Assembly: GCA_036558645.1 (NCBI GenBank)
Contig: DATBFG010000029.1
Location: 1-64,000 of the forward strand
Length of the DNA: 64,000 bases
DNA from: DATBFG01 sp036558645
GTDB lineage: Bacteria > Acidobacteriota > Terriglobia > Terriglobales > Acidobacteriaceae
Reading direction: 5' to 3'
Shown here: in pieces, positions 26,934 through 35,200 of the stretch
Position numbering within the stretch: the stretch's first letter is position 1
How the letters are laid out: the number at the start of each line of letters is the position of its first letter
Translations under genes and position numbers: made by a program
Notes under the pieces: model-generated
Database searches by the model: none
Told to the model about the DNA's origin: nothing
Seen by the model: the letters and a program-made list of their open reading frames with translations, nothing else

Positions 26934-28079
26934 TTAAGTGGCAAATGGTACCTGGAAATGATTCTGTGTCGCCAAAATCTGCACGATCCGTTGCGCGGCC
27001 TTTCCGTCCCAGAGCGGCGGCTTGCGACCTTCCGTGCGTCCGGTGCGCAGGAGTTCGCGGGCCGCTTCCACGATGCGATCCGGATTCGTTCCTACGAGAT
27101 GATTCGTGCCTTGCTCAATGGTCGCGGGGCGTTCAGTGTTTTCGCGAAGTGTCAGGCAGGGAACTCCAAGAACTGTCGTTTCTTCCTGTATCCCGCCGGA
27201 GTCCGTGAGCACCAGAGTTGCAGTGTCCATAACACAAAGAAAGTCCAGATACCCCATTGGCGACAGAGGTCGAAAGCCGTTTCCAACGCTGCCACTTCCA
27301 TTGGCGAGATATTTCGCCAGGCCGAGTTCCTGAATTCGTCCCATGGTCCGGGGATGGATCGGGAACAGGATGGGCACCGCTTGCGAAACTTCATGGATGG
27401 CGAAAAGCAGAGGCTCGAGCACCTCTCGCTTGTCGACGTTGGAGGGCCGATGCAAGGTAAGCACTCCGTAGCTCGAAGCAGAAGTACCAGAGCGTAGTCC
27501 CAGTTGATCGAGTATTGGCGAACGCCTTGCGAGTTCACGATGGTGAAGCAACGTGTCGATCATTATGTTTCCGACAAGAAACATTCGCTCGTGAGAGATG
27601 CCCTCAGCGATCAGGTTGCGAATTCCACTCTCTTCCGTCACGAACAACAGATCGGAGAGGTTGTCGGTCACTCTGCGGTTGATTTCTTCCGGCATGGAAG
27701 AATCGAAACTCCGCAGACCGGCCTCAACGTGTGCGAGACGAATACCGAGTTTGGCGGCCGTGAGGGCGGCAGCCATCGTGGAGTTCACATCCCCGACAAC
27801 GATAACCAAGTCCGGCTTGAAGTCGGTGAGCACTGGCTCCAGTCGCTTCATGACCTCGGCTGTCTGCACGGCATGTGTTCCCGAGCCGACCTCCAGATTC
27901 ACATCTGCCTTGGGCAGTCTCAACTCCTCAAAGAATTTTCCCGAGAGCTGCTCGTCGTAGTGCTGGCCTGAGTGAACGAGGCAGTGCTGTATCTCGGGGA
28001 TGGCATTGAACTCAGCCACAAGCGGCGCGATCTTCATAAAGTTCGGCCTCGCGCCAACGACGCTCAGGATCCGCATCAT
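26934..28079 (-). CDS. wecB: UDP-N-acetylglucosamine 2-epimerase (non-hydrolysing)
   Basis: Interconverts UDP-GlcNAc and UDP-ManNAc for surface glycan synthesis. 381 residues, full length. ILSVVGARPNFMKIAPLVAE opens the GT-B-like fold; TGQHYDEQLS appears here as SGQHYDEQLSGKFFEEL. VVGDVNSTMAAALTA, HVEAGLRSFDSSMPEEINR and LTDSGGIQEETTVLGVP are the substrate-binding motifs. It follows the phosphopantetheinyl transferase by 28 bases and precedes the flippase by 17. Confidence 0.93.
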   Translation of the reverse strand: MMRILSVVGARPNFMKIAPLVAEFNAIPEIQHCLVHSGQHYDEQLSGKFFEELRLPKADVNLEVGSGTHAVQTAEVMKRLEPVLTDFKPDLVIVVGDVNSTMAAALTAAKLGIRLAHVEAGLRSFDSSMPEEINRRVTDNLSDLLFVTEESGIRNLIAEGISHERMFLVGNIMIDTLLHHRELARRSPILDQLGLRSGTSASSYGVLTLHRPSNVDKREVLEPLLFAIHEVSQAVPILFPIHPRTMGRIQELGLAKYLANGSGSVGNGFRPLSPMGYLDFLCVMDTATLVLTDSGGIQEETTVLGVPCLTLRENTERPATIEQGTNHLVGTNPDRIVEAARELLRTGRTEGRKPPLWDGKAAQRIVQILATQNHFQVPFAT

Positions 28080-28107
28080 TGTTCTCTCGGTTCTCTCTTT
28101 GCAGGAC

Positions 28108-28887
28108 TTAAGCCAGCTGCGGAAACTCGCGACAGTGAATCGTGATTCCCGCTGCTCGCACAGCGACGGCTGCCGAGTAACCAGGATCGATTTCCACCGC
28201 AGCCAACGTCCAATGTTTTACCTCATCGGGATCGGGACGGGTGGAAAGAAGGCCAGTCGAGGTTCCGGGACTCAGTGAAACGTCGAATTGGTGCAGCGGA
28301 TGGGATAGCCCTTCTCCCACTGCCTTCACGTAGGCCTCCTTGCGTGTCCAACAGTCGAAAAACGCGTGATGATGCTGTGTGCTAGGAAGGGCGGAGAAGG
28401 CCTTTTGCTCAGCGGCGGAAAAGAAACGTCTCGCGATGCTTACGACTTCGAAGTCGTAGCGGACACGTTCAACATCGACGCCAATTGCGTGACCGAGCGT
28501 AACTCCAGAAAGTACAACCTGATCGGAGTGCGAGATATTGAAATGCAGATCCTCCGGTGCGTGTAGACCATTGAGCGACGGCTTGCCGTGTTCCGTATAA
28601 CTAAAATCGAGGGTTCCTGGCGCGACATTAAGGTAGCTGCCAAGTAAGACTCGCAACCATGCGCGGGCGGCCGCGAAGCGCTCACGATCGCGCGAAAAGC
28701 GAAAGCGAGAAGCTCGCTGCTGTTCCTCTGTTGATAACAGATGAGCCCAATTGTGATCGACAGCCCCGAGATTTACGAGATCGGTATGCCAGACGTGAGC
28801 TTCGCCCTGGCTCAAAGGAGGAGGAACAAAAGCCCCTGCGGTTGCGAAGGCATTACTCATCGGCTTGGTCATCGATGCTCGATCCAT
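28108..28887 (-). CDS. 4'-phosphopantetheinyl transferase, Sfp type
   Basis: Moves phosphopantetheine from CoA onto a carrier-protein serine. 259 residues, Sfp length and not the short AcpS type. Motifs in order: FSYTEHGKPSL at 95-105, FNISHSDQ near 117, IGVDVE at 135-140 and WTRKEAYVKAVGEGL at 180-194, with the Mg2+-binding Asp and Glu present. It overlaps the upstream condensation-like gene by 35 bases from ATG 28887, or by 8 if ATG 28860 is used. No carrier protein is encoded nearby, so its partner lies elsewhere. Confidence 0.88.
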   Translation of the reverse strand: MDRASMTKPMSNAFATAGAFVPPPLSQGEAHVWHTDLVNLGAVDHNWAHLLSTEEQQRASRFRFSRDRERFAAARAWLRVLLGSYLNVAPGTLDFSYTEHGKPSLNGLHAPEDLHFNISHSDQVVLSGVTLGHAIGVDVERVRYDFEVVSIARRFFSAAEQKAFSALPSTQHHHAFFDCWTRKEAYVKAVGEGLSHPLHQFDVSLSPGTSTGLLSTRPDPDEVKHWTLAAVEIDPGYSAAVAVRAAGITIHCREFPQLA

Positions 28888-30202
28888 ATGGACGGTGAAC
28901 GGCAGTCGGATCGAAAGGCTCGGCCGATTCCTCCGGTTCCACGTTAAGGCTCAGCAACGAAGCCATCGTGGAGTTGGGATCCGAGGACCCTGCAGCCAAT
29001 ATCCTGGAGAGCTGTTGCGAGATTCGCTCAACCGTGTCTTGCTCAAAGTAAGCTGGATCGTAAATGAGTTCGACGACACATGCGTCCGGAGAGTGTAGGC
29101 ATTTTAACGCCAGATGGAAACGTTCGATTTCGCAGCGAAGAGCATAAACGGAGATTCGTAGCCCACGAACGGTTTGCGGCGAGACTTCTTCTTCCATCAC
29201 GAAGCCGATGGGCAAACTGTCATCCGTACGCTCGTAGTAGTCCTGATGTTCGATCGCGCTGGCCCGCATCTTTCCTGTCGCTCTCACACATTCAGCAAAC
29301 GTGCGATTCGGCGCCATGCTTATTCGCAGGGGGAGTGTCTTGGCATAGAGGCCCATCGCATTCATGAACTTTTCACAGCCTCTTCCGTCACTAACAAACC
29401 CTATCGCAAAGTCGGGGCGCCCGCCCAGTTGCCACAAGAGCACCTGCCAGGCGGACAGAAGCCAATCGGCGAGAGTTTCTGTTGAGGGCGAAATCCTGTG
29501 AAGGACGGAATAAGGCAACCGGATGGGAATGGCAGCGGTAGCGAAGGCGGCATTTTCTCCACCGGTCTTCTGGCACGACAGCTCGAGTGGAGTCATCGAG
29601 GAGGTATCCTGCAGTTTCCAGAATGAAAGCTTGTCTAGAGACTGAGCATCATTATTCTGTAGCAATTGGCTTTGCCACTTCGTGTAGTCACCGTATTGTT
29701 GTGATTGGTTAGTGATCGTGACGACTCCGGCGTAGTGCTCTTGTAGTTCGACCACGAGATTTTTCAGGGTGACAAAGTCGGCGCAGACCGCCGGAAGAGT
29801 GAAGAGTACAAAGTGACGATCGGGAGCGCCATCGATAAGAGCTACGTCAAGCGCGCTGCCGTCGAGCAGATCGGCTTCTGACTGAGTGCGAAGAGCGCTT
29901 TGGACCTGGTCTTCCTCCGATCCGGGCTTCATCTCTCCAAGACTGGAGCGGAAACAGGAAAAGGCTGCGTTCTCTTCAACCATCTGGATGGGGAATTCAA
30001 CGCCGGGGCTTCGCTGAAAGAAGGTGCGTAGGATCTGGTGGCGCTGGAAAATCTTGATCAGCGCGCTGTGTAGACGTTGCTGGTCAAGTTCCCCCTGCAG
30101 AAGAATGGCTATCTGGGAGACGAACTGCTGGGCGCGTTGCAGTTTCCAGACACGCTTTTGCTGCAGAGAAAGCTGAAAGCCGGTGGTTGCAGGACTGTCC
30201 AT
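28853..30202 (-). CDS. stand-alone condensation-domain-like protein (degenerate active site)
   Basis: 449 residues with the CoA-dependent acyltransferase/NRPS condensation fold. FQLSLQQKRVWKLQ near 9-22 is the C1-like motif, and HQILRTFFQ near 55-63 the C2-like motif. The C3 position, normally HHxxxDG, reads PAVCADF at 137-143, so the catalytic histidine is Ala while the Asp remains. IGFVSDGRG..MNAMGLYAKTLPLR near 266 matches the C5 region. There are no adenylation or carrier domains. It heads the operon with an Sfp-type transferase, WecB, flippase and glycosyltransferase. It could acylate a glycan, act as a docking protein, or be inactive. Confidence 0.78.
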   Translation of the reverse strand: MDSPATTGFQLSLQQKRVWKLQRAQQFVSQIAILLQGELDQQRLHSALIKIFQRHQILRTFFQRSPGVEFPIQMVEENAAFSCFRSSLGEMKPGSEEDQVQSALRTQSEADLLDGSALDVALIDGAPDRHFVLFTLPAVCADFVTLKNLVVELQEHYAGVVTITNQSQQYGDYTKWQSQLLQNNDAQSLDKLSFWKLQDTSSMTPLELSCQKTGGENAAFATAAIPIRLPYSVLHRISPSTETLADWLLSAWQVLLWQLGGRPDFAIGFVSDGRGCEKFMNAMGLYAKTLPLRISMAPNRTFAECVRATGKMRASAIEHQDYYERTDDSLPIGFVMEEEVSPQTVRGLRISVYALRCEIERFHLALKCLHSPDACVVELIYDPAYFEQDTVERISQQLSRILAAGSSDPNSTMASLLSLNVEPEESAEPFDPTAVHRPYGSSIDDQADE

Positions 30203-30505
30203 TCGGGAATACTGTATCCGGTTGAAAGGCGCTTTCTGACAATATCGAGGTATGTCTCTGCCCGGACGGGGGACCAGGGTAGTATTTTCACATACCGCTA
30301 AAGATTACAGCATCGGGTCGGCCAGCTAAGTCATTCCAAAAGTAACGCCGCTTGAAAAAGAATTTCGTGAATAGCCTCACGCGGGTTCATGAAATTTCCA
30401 TCAGATTGTCACAGATCTTTCCAGATGTCCAGAGTTCTACATGTCAGAAGCAGTTCGTTGTAGAAGCAATTGGTGACTCGCAAGCGTTCAGAATTGCAGC
30501 TGCAT
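30203..30505. promoter_or_regulatory. intergenic region with an imperfect inverted repeat
   Basis: 303 bases upstream of the condensation-like gene and downstream of the GT2 gene, both on the minus strand. No coding frame is supported. 30361-30371 (AATTTCGTGAA) is mirrored at 30386-30396 (TTCATGAAATT) with 10 of 11 pairs and a 14-base spacer. It could be an operator of the operon 24016-30202 or the terminator stem of the GT2 gene; no T-run follows it. Confidence 0.4.
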
Positions 30506-31273
30506 CTAGCGTGTGCTGGTAGAGACGTGCTCGCGCGGATTCGGCCCAATCCCTTCATTCGCAGACGAATGCCGCGCTACAGCCGATTCCTTGATTGAAT
30601 ATTTGAGCAAACACCAGAGCGCTCGCAAGCCGTCCTTCCATCCGATCTTTTTGCCTTCCTCGTAGGTGCGGCCCCAATAGCTGATTCCGACTTCGTAAAT
30701 GCGTAAGCGGCGCTTGGCCAGCTTAACAGTAATCTCAGGTTCGAAGCCGAAGCGATTCTCCTCGATGGGAATCGACTGAATCACTTCGCGGCGGAAAGCC
30801 TTGTAACAGGTTTCCATGTCACTGAGGTTGATGTTGGTGAGGCAGTTCGAAAGAAGAGTCAGAGCCCAATTGCCGACCGAGTGCCAGAAATAGAGAACGC
30901 GATGCGGGCCGCTGCCGAGAAAACGAGAACCGTAAACTGCATCGGCCTTTCCCTGGACGAGGGGATCCAGCAATGCCGAATATTCGGTAGGGTCATATTC
31001 GAGATCGGCGTCCTGAATGATCACGAAATCGCCAGTAGCTTCCTGAATGCCGCGGCGAAGTGCAGCACCCTTCCCTGCGTTGCATGTTTGCTGGATGAAA
31101 CGTATTTGTGAATATTGCAGCTGCAAATCACGCAAGATCTGGTCAGAGCCATCGCTGGAGCCGTCATCGATGCAAATCAATTCGATTTCAAGCGGGACCG
31201 AGAGAACGCGCTCGACAACGTGTTGCAGAGTCGCACGCTCGTTGTATACCGGCATGACCACGGACAATTTCAT
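30506..31273 (-). CDS. GT2-family glycosyltransferase (dolichol/polyprenyl-phosphate sugar synthase type)
   Basis: 255 residues, GT-A fold. It begins MKLSVVMPVYNERATLQHVV; IDDGSSDGSDQIL near 35-47, NAGKGAALRRG near 65 and the DAD metal motif in IIQDADLEYDP near 85-95 follow, then YGSRFLG and METCYKAFRREV. This pattern is that of DPM1-like polyprenyl-phosphate mannosyl or glucosyl transferases. There is no C-terminal membrane domain. It likely makes a lipid-linked monosaccharide donor. It lies 303 bases upstream of the condensation-like operon, on the same strand. Confidence 0.88.
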   Translation of the reverse strand: MKLSVVMPVYNERATLQHVVERVLSVPLEIELICIDDGSSDGSDQILRDLQLQYSQIRFIQQTCNAGKGAALRRGIQEATGDFVIIQDADLEYDPTEYSALLDPLVQGKADAVYGSRFLGSGPHRVLYFWHSVGNWALTLLSNCLTNINLSDMETCYKAFRREVIQSIPIEENRFGFEPEITVKLAKRRLRIYEVGISYWGRTYEEGKKIGWKDGLRALWCLLKYSIKESAVARHSSANEGIGPNPREHVSTSTR

Positions 31274-31835
31274 GGAGAAATTAAGTGTAAAACAAAGCTG
31301 AAGTGAAAACCTCGAAGCGTTGGCGCTGCCGGCTCGCCCGGATGCGGTTACTTGTTTTGTTCGAGGGCTCCCCGGGCGATTGCGCGAATGAATAAATGCA
31401 TCAAATGAAATGGCGACCGAATTGTTTGGTTTCGCTGCAGGACAGAAGTGTAATTAGTTCCAGAACCGGATACGTTTTGTGCATTTTTGTCCTAAGGGGT
31501 TTGCCTTAACGATCCTCTAAGTGTCTTCCTTGCAATTGTCTCCAGACGTTATTTCTCCCTGAACGCGTTGTTTAGCGCTTGTCTCTGTACTGCAGCTATG
31601 GTGCTTTCCGACGAGAAATGGCCGCTGGTCACAGGAGAGCCTCTGTGGAAAACATTGGTCGTCAATCACAGCCAATTTAGGGGTGGCTTGGCAGCATGAG
31701 TGCATATGAAAGTTGGAAGATTGACGTTCCGTAAGCCTTCGCAGCAAAGTCAAAAAAATTTGAACTCGCGAAACGCGAACCGGACACGAGTGTTCTAGGT
31801 TTCTGTGCGGCAAAGTCCAACCCCGGGGGTAAGGC
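31274..31835. other. 562-base intergenic region upstream of the first HTH pair
   Basis: Separates the GT2 gene (minus) from the HTH-only gene at 31836 (plus), so it holds two divergent promoters. A short dyad TCGCG-AAA-CGCGA is at 31766-31778, 58 bases before the HTH gene. The 216-codon minus-strand frame across 31517-32167 has no recognisable protein features and is rejected. Nothing else was recognised. Confidence 0.45.
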
Positions 31836-32360
31836 ATGAAAGACGAGTCTGTTGCATTGGGTCCGCGCGAGCAACAGATCGCAGATCTGCTACTGCAAGG
31901 CTGCGATAACGACGAGATTGCACGACAGCTCAAAATGGCGCGACGCACGGTAAAGGCGCACTTCAACCGACTTTTCCTCAGATTTGGCATTACCGGCGGA
32001 ATCAAGCGAGTCAAGCTTGCAACCCTACTGTATCGGAGGCAGCTATGCTCAGAGGCGAACGCTACGGGAAGCGCATTCCCAGCGAAAGGGAGCAACGAGT
32101 CATTGAGCTCGTCGCTCAAGGACTCAAAAACCGCGAGGTTGCAGACGCCATCGGGACCACAGAGCATGTCGTCAAGAACTACCTACGCGTCATCTATGAC
32201 AAACTCGGCCTTTGGAACCGAGTCGAACTTGCCCTCTGGTACGAAGCCAGAAGACACGAAAGCGCAGCCCACGCCTAAGAATCTAAAAAATTGGGAGCAC
32301 AGTATTTTGGACTTGGTGCAAGCACGACTTCGCGGAGTGCGTGCTTACGGGCATAACTAG
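31836..32360 (+). CDS. LuxR-type HTH-only protein, member A of pair 1 (extended tail overlapping member B)
   Basis: The first 65 or so residues form a GerE/LuxR HTH: LGPREQQIADLLLQGCDNDE, then IARQLKMARRTVKAHFNRLF and LRFGITGGIKRVKLATLLYR. There is no receiver or ligand domain. The homologous gene at 35627 ends just after this point, at 80 residues. Here no stop occurs and the frame runs 174 codons to 32360, passing entirely across the second HTH gene (32045-32278) in another frame. The Ser/Thr/Lys-rich tail is probably not conserved. It may be a DNA-binding modulator working with member B. Confidence 0.75.
   Translation: MKDESVALGPREQQIADLLLQGCDNDEIARQLKMARRTVKAHFNRLFLRFGITGGIKRVKLATLLYRRQLCSEANATGSAFPAKGSNESLSSSLKDSKTARLQTPSGPQSMSSRTTYASSMTNSAFGTESNLPSGTKPEDTKAQPTPKNLKNWEHSILDLVQARLRGVRAYGHN
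32045..32278 (+). CDS. LuxR-type HTH-only protein, member B of pair 1
   Basis: 77 residues, nearly all a LuxR HTH: IPSEREQRVIELVAQGLKNR, EVADAIGTTEHVVKNYLRVI and YDKLGLWNRVELALWYEARR. It is nested inside the member A frame. GGAGG lies 6 bases before ATG 32045 (within member A), so it has its own translation start. It is much closer to the protein at 35848 (TTEHVVKNYLR against TTEQVVKNYLR) than to member A, which argues that an A-B pair was duplicated as a unit. No sensor domain is present. Confidence 0.85.
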   Translation: MLRGERYGKRIPSEREQRVIELVAQGLKNREVADAIGTTEHVVKNYLRVIYDKLGLWNRVELALWYEARRHESAAHA

Positions 32361-32385
32361 CAGCTGAAATCATCCCTCATAAAGA

Positions 32386-32417
32386 AAGGCCTCGCCATGA
32401 CGAGGCCTTCCTTTTTT
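32386..32417. terminator. Rho-independent terminator, probably bidirectional
   Basis: A perfect 9-bp stem (AAGGCCTCG at 32386-32394 with CGAGGCCTT at 32401-32409) with a 6-base loop is followed by CCTTTTTT on the plus strand; the other side is A-rich. It lies between the HTH pair and the convergent zinc-ribbon gene ending at 32434. Confidence 0.88.
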
Positions 32418-32433
32418 GCCGCAGAATCGATCT

Positions 32434-33507
32434 CTAAGGGCACGATGTTTCGATCGATCGCAACGTGGATTCAGCTTGTGCCGTGTTTTTCTTAAGAGAG
32501 GCCGCCAACAGCAAGCGTGATTGTTCACAGTTCTTGTCGACCCCGTCTCCGCGCGCGTACAAGTCTGCCAAGAGGATTCCTGCGGCGGCGTTCTGCTTCT
32601 TTACAGACTTCCATAACAACTGGGCTGCCCGTGCTGGATCACGCTCGGTTCCTTGCAGGAGACGCTGCGCCTCGACATAGTCGCGCGCACCGGGTCCAGA
32701 GGGCTCGAGTTCCTGCGACGCAGAGGCGTCGCGAGAAACTTCGCCAGCGAGAGTCACACCGCCGCTTTTTTGGACATCGTCCATTTGAACAGAAGTCTCG
32801 GCATTGCGAATTTTTCCGATGGTACGATGGCCCTCTCCTGGCGGCTTCATTGTTTGTGCCTCAACTGCCTTCAGTGGCTTTTCGGATGCGGAGTTGCCGC
32901 TTGCGGATTCCGTCCCCAGCCTCGCGTCCGCGCTTGGCGATAGGCGAAGGAATGCCACAATTGCGACCACAATGACGACTGCGGCCGCTGCCATGAGCCA
33001 TGGCTTGCGGCTATTGACGGGTTCATTGGGGGTACGTGTAGCACGGTCGCGCAACCATTGAATTTCGTCGATTTCCCCCTCTGAACTTTCCGAGGCGTTA
33101 TCTTTGCTTGTTGGAAGGTGTGGTAGCTGTGGTACGGGATCCTCCGGAACTGGCGAAATCCGAATCTCACTTTGCCGAAGCGAAATGCCACAGACGCCGC
33201 AAAATTTCTGACCCTCCGGGGTTGGCTCGTGACATCGTGGGCATAAATTGTCAGGTCTTCTTGCGTCGGAAAAGCTCGTTTCGGGCTTGCTTTCCAATTC
33301 CCGCAAGAGTTCGAGAACTGCTCGTTCACGAGCTTCCGGAGGACTGGTGAAATAAACCTGGGCCCATCGTCCGAGATTTTTTCCCAATGTTGGATTCATC
33401 AGCGGATTCAATTCGGGGGTGGGCAAATCGGCATGCTTGTGCGGTTCTTCGAGCGGATCTTCCACTGATTGTCTCCTGAGAGCTTGGATCAATTCCACTC
33501 TCGACAA
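32434..33507 (-). CDS. zinc-ribbon, single-pass membrane protein with Sel1/TPR-like tail
   Basis: 357 residues from TTG 33507 (start weakly supported). A zinc ribbon CPRCHEPTPEGQKFCGVCG lies near 89-107. An acidic Ser/Pro-rich linker follows, then a transmembrane helix near 170-187 (WLMAAAAVVIVVAIVAFL). The C-terminal 75 residues have YVEAQRLLQGTERDPARAAQ, LLWKSVKKQNAAAGILLADL and YARGDGVDKNC, resembling Sel1-type repeats, on the outer side. It follows the GAF/zinc-ribbon gene by 49 bases, and both have the same N-cytoplasmic zinc-ribbon, membrane-helix design. Function unknown; likely envelope-linked sensing or scaffold. Confidence 0.72.
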   Translation of the reverse strand: MSRVELIQALRRQSVEDPLEEPHKHADLPTPELNPLMNPTLGKNLGRWAQVYFTSPPEARERAVLELLRELESKPETSFSDARRPDNLCPRCHEPTPEGQKFCGVCGISLRQSEIRISPVPEDPVPQLPHLPTSKDNASESSEGEIDEIQWLRDRATRTPNEPVNSRKPWLMAAAAVVIVVAIVAFLRLSPSADARLGTESASGNSASEKPLKAVEAQTMKPPGEGHRTIGKIRNAETSVQMDDVQKSGGVTLAGEVSRDASASQELEPSGPGARDYVEAQRLLQGTERDPARAAQLLWKSVKKQNAAAGILLADLYARGDGVDKNCEQSRLLLAASLKKNTAQAESTLRSIETSCP

Positions 33508-33556
33508 AACGCATTGTCAACGTTAGAGATGGCCAATCTTAATGGAGAGGCCGAAA

Positions 33557-35200
33557 TTAATTGCAGGGTTTACGAAGGGCAGGTTGAAATTGGTCTTGCT
33601 GCGCGTCGCGCTGAGTTGTCATCTTTCCGCCATCCGTTTTTCCGTAGAGATCCTCTCCCGGACAGTAGTAAAGGGCGGTGTGCAGGTCCACCCAGACTTG
33701 TGTCTTAGGATTTCCGGAATACACAGGGGCTGGAGGTGGTTCGGCCAGATTCAGAGCGATTAACGCCTTTTCAAACAGGGAAAGCTTGGGTCGGCCGGGA
33801 TCCGTGTGACTTTGTGGGCCAATCGAATTCCAACCGGCAATCACTGTAATCAACAAAAGTATGGCAGTACCGAGATAGATATTTGCTCGCTGTCGCCGCC
33901 AGGTTTTCGCCAACCACACGCGCTTGTCACTGTGCGGCGTAAGGGATTCGAGCCACTGTCTAGCGTGTGCTGCAGACGTCCAAGGCGAGCGCGGCGAGGC
34001 AGGAGGCACAAGATCATCGGGCAGGATGCGAATTTCATTTTCGTTCTTCAGTTGGAGGGCTGCTTCTTCCTGTTCCGAACCCCAGTCCGGGATGATGCCC
34101 TCACTGATCTGCTTTAGTATCATCAGCGCCGAGTCATGAGGCAGGGCTAATGCGTCTGTCGGCTCCTGCCCCTGTGTTTTTCCCAATCTTTCTTTCTCTG
34201 CCGCCTGCTGCATCTGCCACAGAGATGCCCACTTGCTCTGGATATCGCCAGTGGGCTTGCGGTTGGGGGTAGGCAATCCACAGCTGCCACAAAATGATTC
34301 TTCGCCGGTCAGTTGCTTGCCGCACCCTCGACAAAGCAGACACTCTACTCTCGGAATTTCTATTGTCTCCGCAATCTCCGCTGATTGTTCTTCGGTTAAG
34401 GCAGTTGCCTCCGCAGCAAGTGGTTCGGCAAGCCGTTCAAGTTGTGGCTTTATCCTTTCCAGGGTCTCGAGCATGGTGGCGCGCTCGGCAGCGAGGGCGC
34501 GTTTCCATTCCAGCTCTGCGGCGCGCGACATCGCCTCAGTGATCAGACTGGCCAGCAGTTCGCAAGTGTTGACGTCTTTCTGCGCGAAAGCGTGGGCATT
34601 GGCAAAGCCGACTTCGAGGATACCAGCCGCTTTTCCTTCCGCGAAAAAGGGAACGGCAATCAGCGACTGAATACCGTGGGCACGATAATTTTCGAATCCG
34701 TGCTTCATCGAAAGATCGTCTTGCAGCAGAGAGTGTGAGGAGCGCAAGCACTCGGCCGAAGGACAAGAATCGGTTCGAGCACTCTCGATTCGAAAGCCGT
34801 TTACGCCGGAACTGGTGACGCGATAGTGGAGTTCGTTTTCCTGAACGAATGCCGCAGCGGCCCAGTTTGCCGCGGTCACTTTGCGCACGCGGTCGACGAC
34901 GAGCTGGGTGGCAGGCTGCAGCTCCAATTGTCCGGAATGAATGAGGCGTTGAGCTTCGATTATCTCCGACAAAACGTGATGCGAGTCGGAATGTTGTAAT
35001 GGCCGGGCTGCACGATCATTCTGTTCCTGGATAACGAAGGCAGCTTCGAGCAACTGCTGGAATGACTCCTCACTGAGAGTCAGTCGAGTTGGGCCGGTCG
35101 TGACCTCTTGGTTCAAGCGCAAGACCCTGTCTTTTGACTTGGTGGCGTCCAAGAATGCCTTATTGTAATGCAATTGTGGAACCAAGAAATCTGCGGTCAA
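33557..35200 (-). CDS. GAF-domain, zinc-ribbon, single-pass membrane protein
   Basis: 547 residues from TTG 35200; no in-frame ATG lies near the N-terminus. A GAF domain spans about 75-225 (VRKVTAANWAAAAFVQENEL, SLIAVPFFAEGKAAGILEVG). A charged helical stretch follows near 230-285, then a zinc ribbon CRGCGKQLTGEESFCGSCG near 300. A proline-bearing linker leads to one transmembrane helix near 445-462 (IYLGTAILLLITVIAGW) and a short outer tail. It probably forms an operon with the zinc-ribbon gene downstream. The GAF may sense a small ligand or nucleotide and the ribbon may bind a partner; no catalytic domain is present. Confidence 0.72.
   Translation of the reverse strand: MTADFLVPQLHYNKAFLDATKSKDRVLRLNQEVTTGPTRLTLSEESFQQLLEAAFVIQEQNDRAARPLQHSDSHHVLSEIIEAQRLIHSGQLELQPATQLVVDRVRKVTAANWAAAAFVQENELHYRVTSSGVNGFRIESARTDSCPSAECLRSSHSLLQDDLSMKHGFENYRAHGIQSLIAVPFFAEGKAAGILEVGFANAHAFAQKDVNTCELLASLITEAMSRAAELEWKRALAAERATMLETLERIKPQLERLAEPLAAEATALTEEQSAEIAETIEIPRVECLLCRGCGKQLTGEESFCGSCGLPTPNRKPTGDIQSKWASLWQMQQAAEKERLGKTQGQEPTDALALPHDSALMILKQISEGIIPDWGSEQEEAALQLKNENEIRILPDDLVPPASPRSPWTSAAHARQWLESLTPHSDKRVWLAKTWRRQRANIYLGTAILLLITVIAGWNSIGPQSHTDPGRPKLSLFEKALIALNLAEPPPAPVYSGNPKTQVWVDLHTALYYCPGEDLYGKTDGGKMTTQRDAQQDQFQPALRKPCN

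Noticed and set aside
31836..32278. HTH genes A1 and B1 as one gene broken by frameshift
   Set aside because: The second locus keeps A2 and B2 as two genes with separate starts and a normal stop in A2, and B1 has its own GGAGG site; two genes is the ancestral state.
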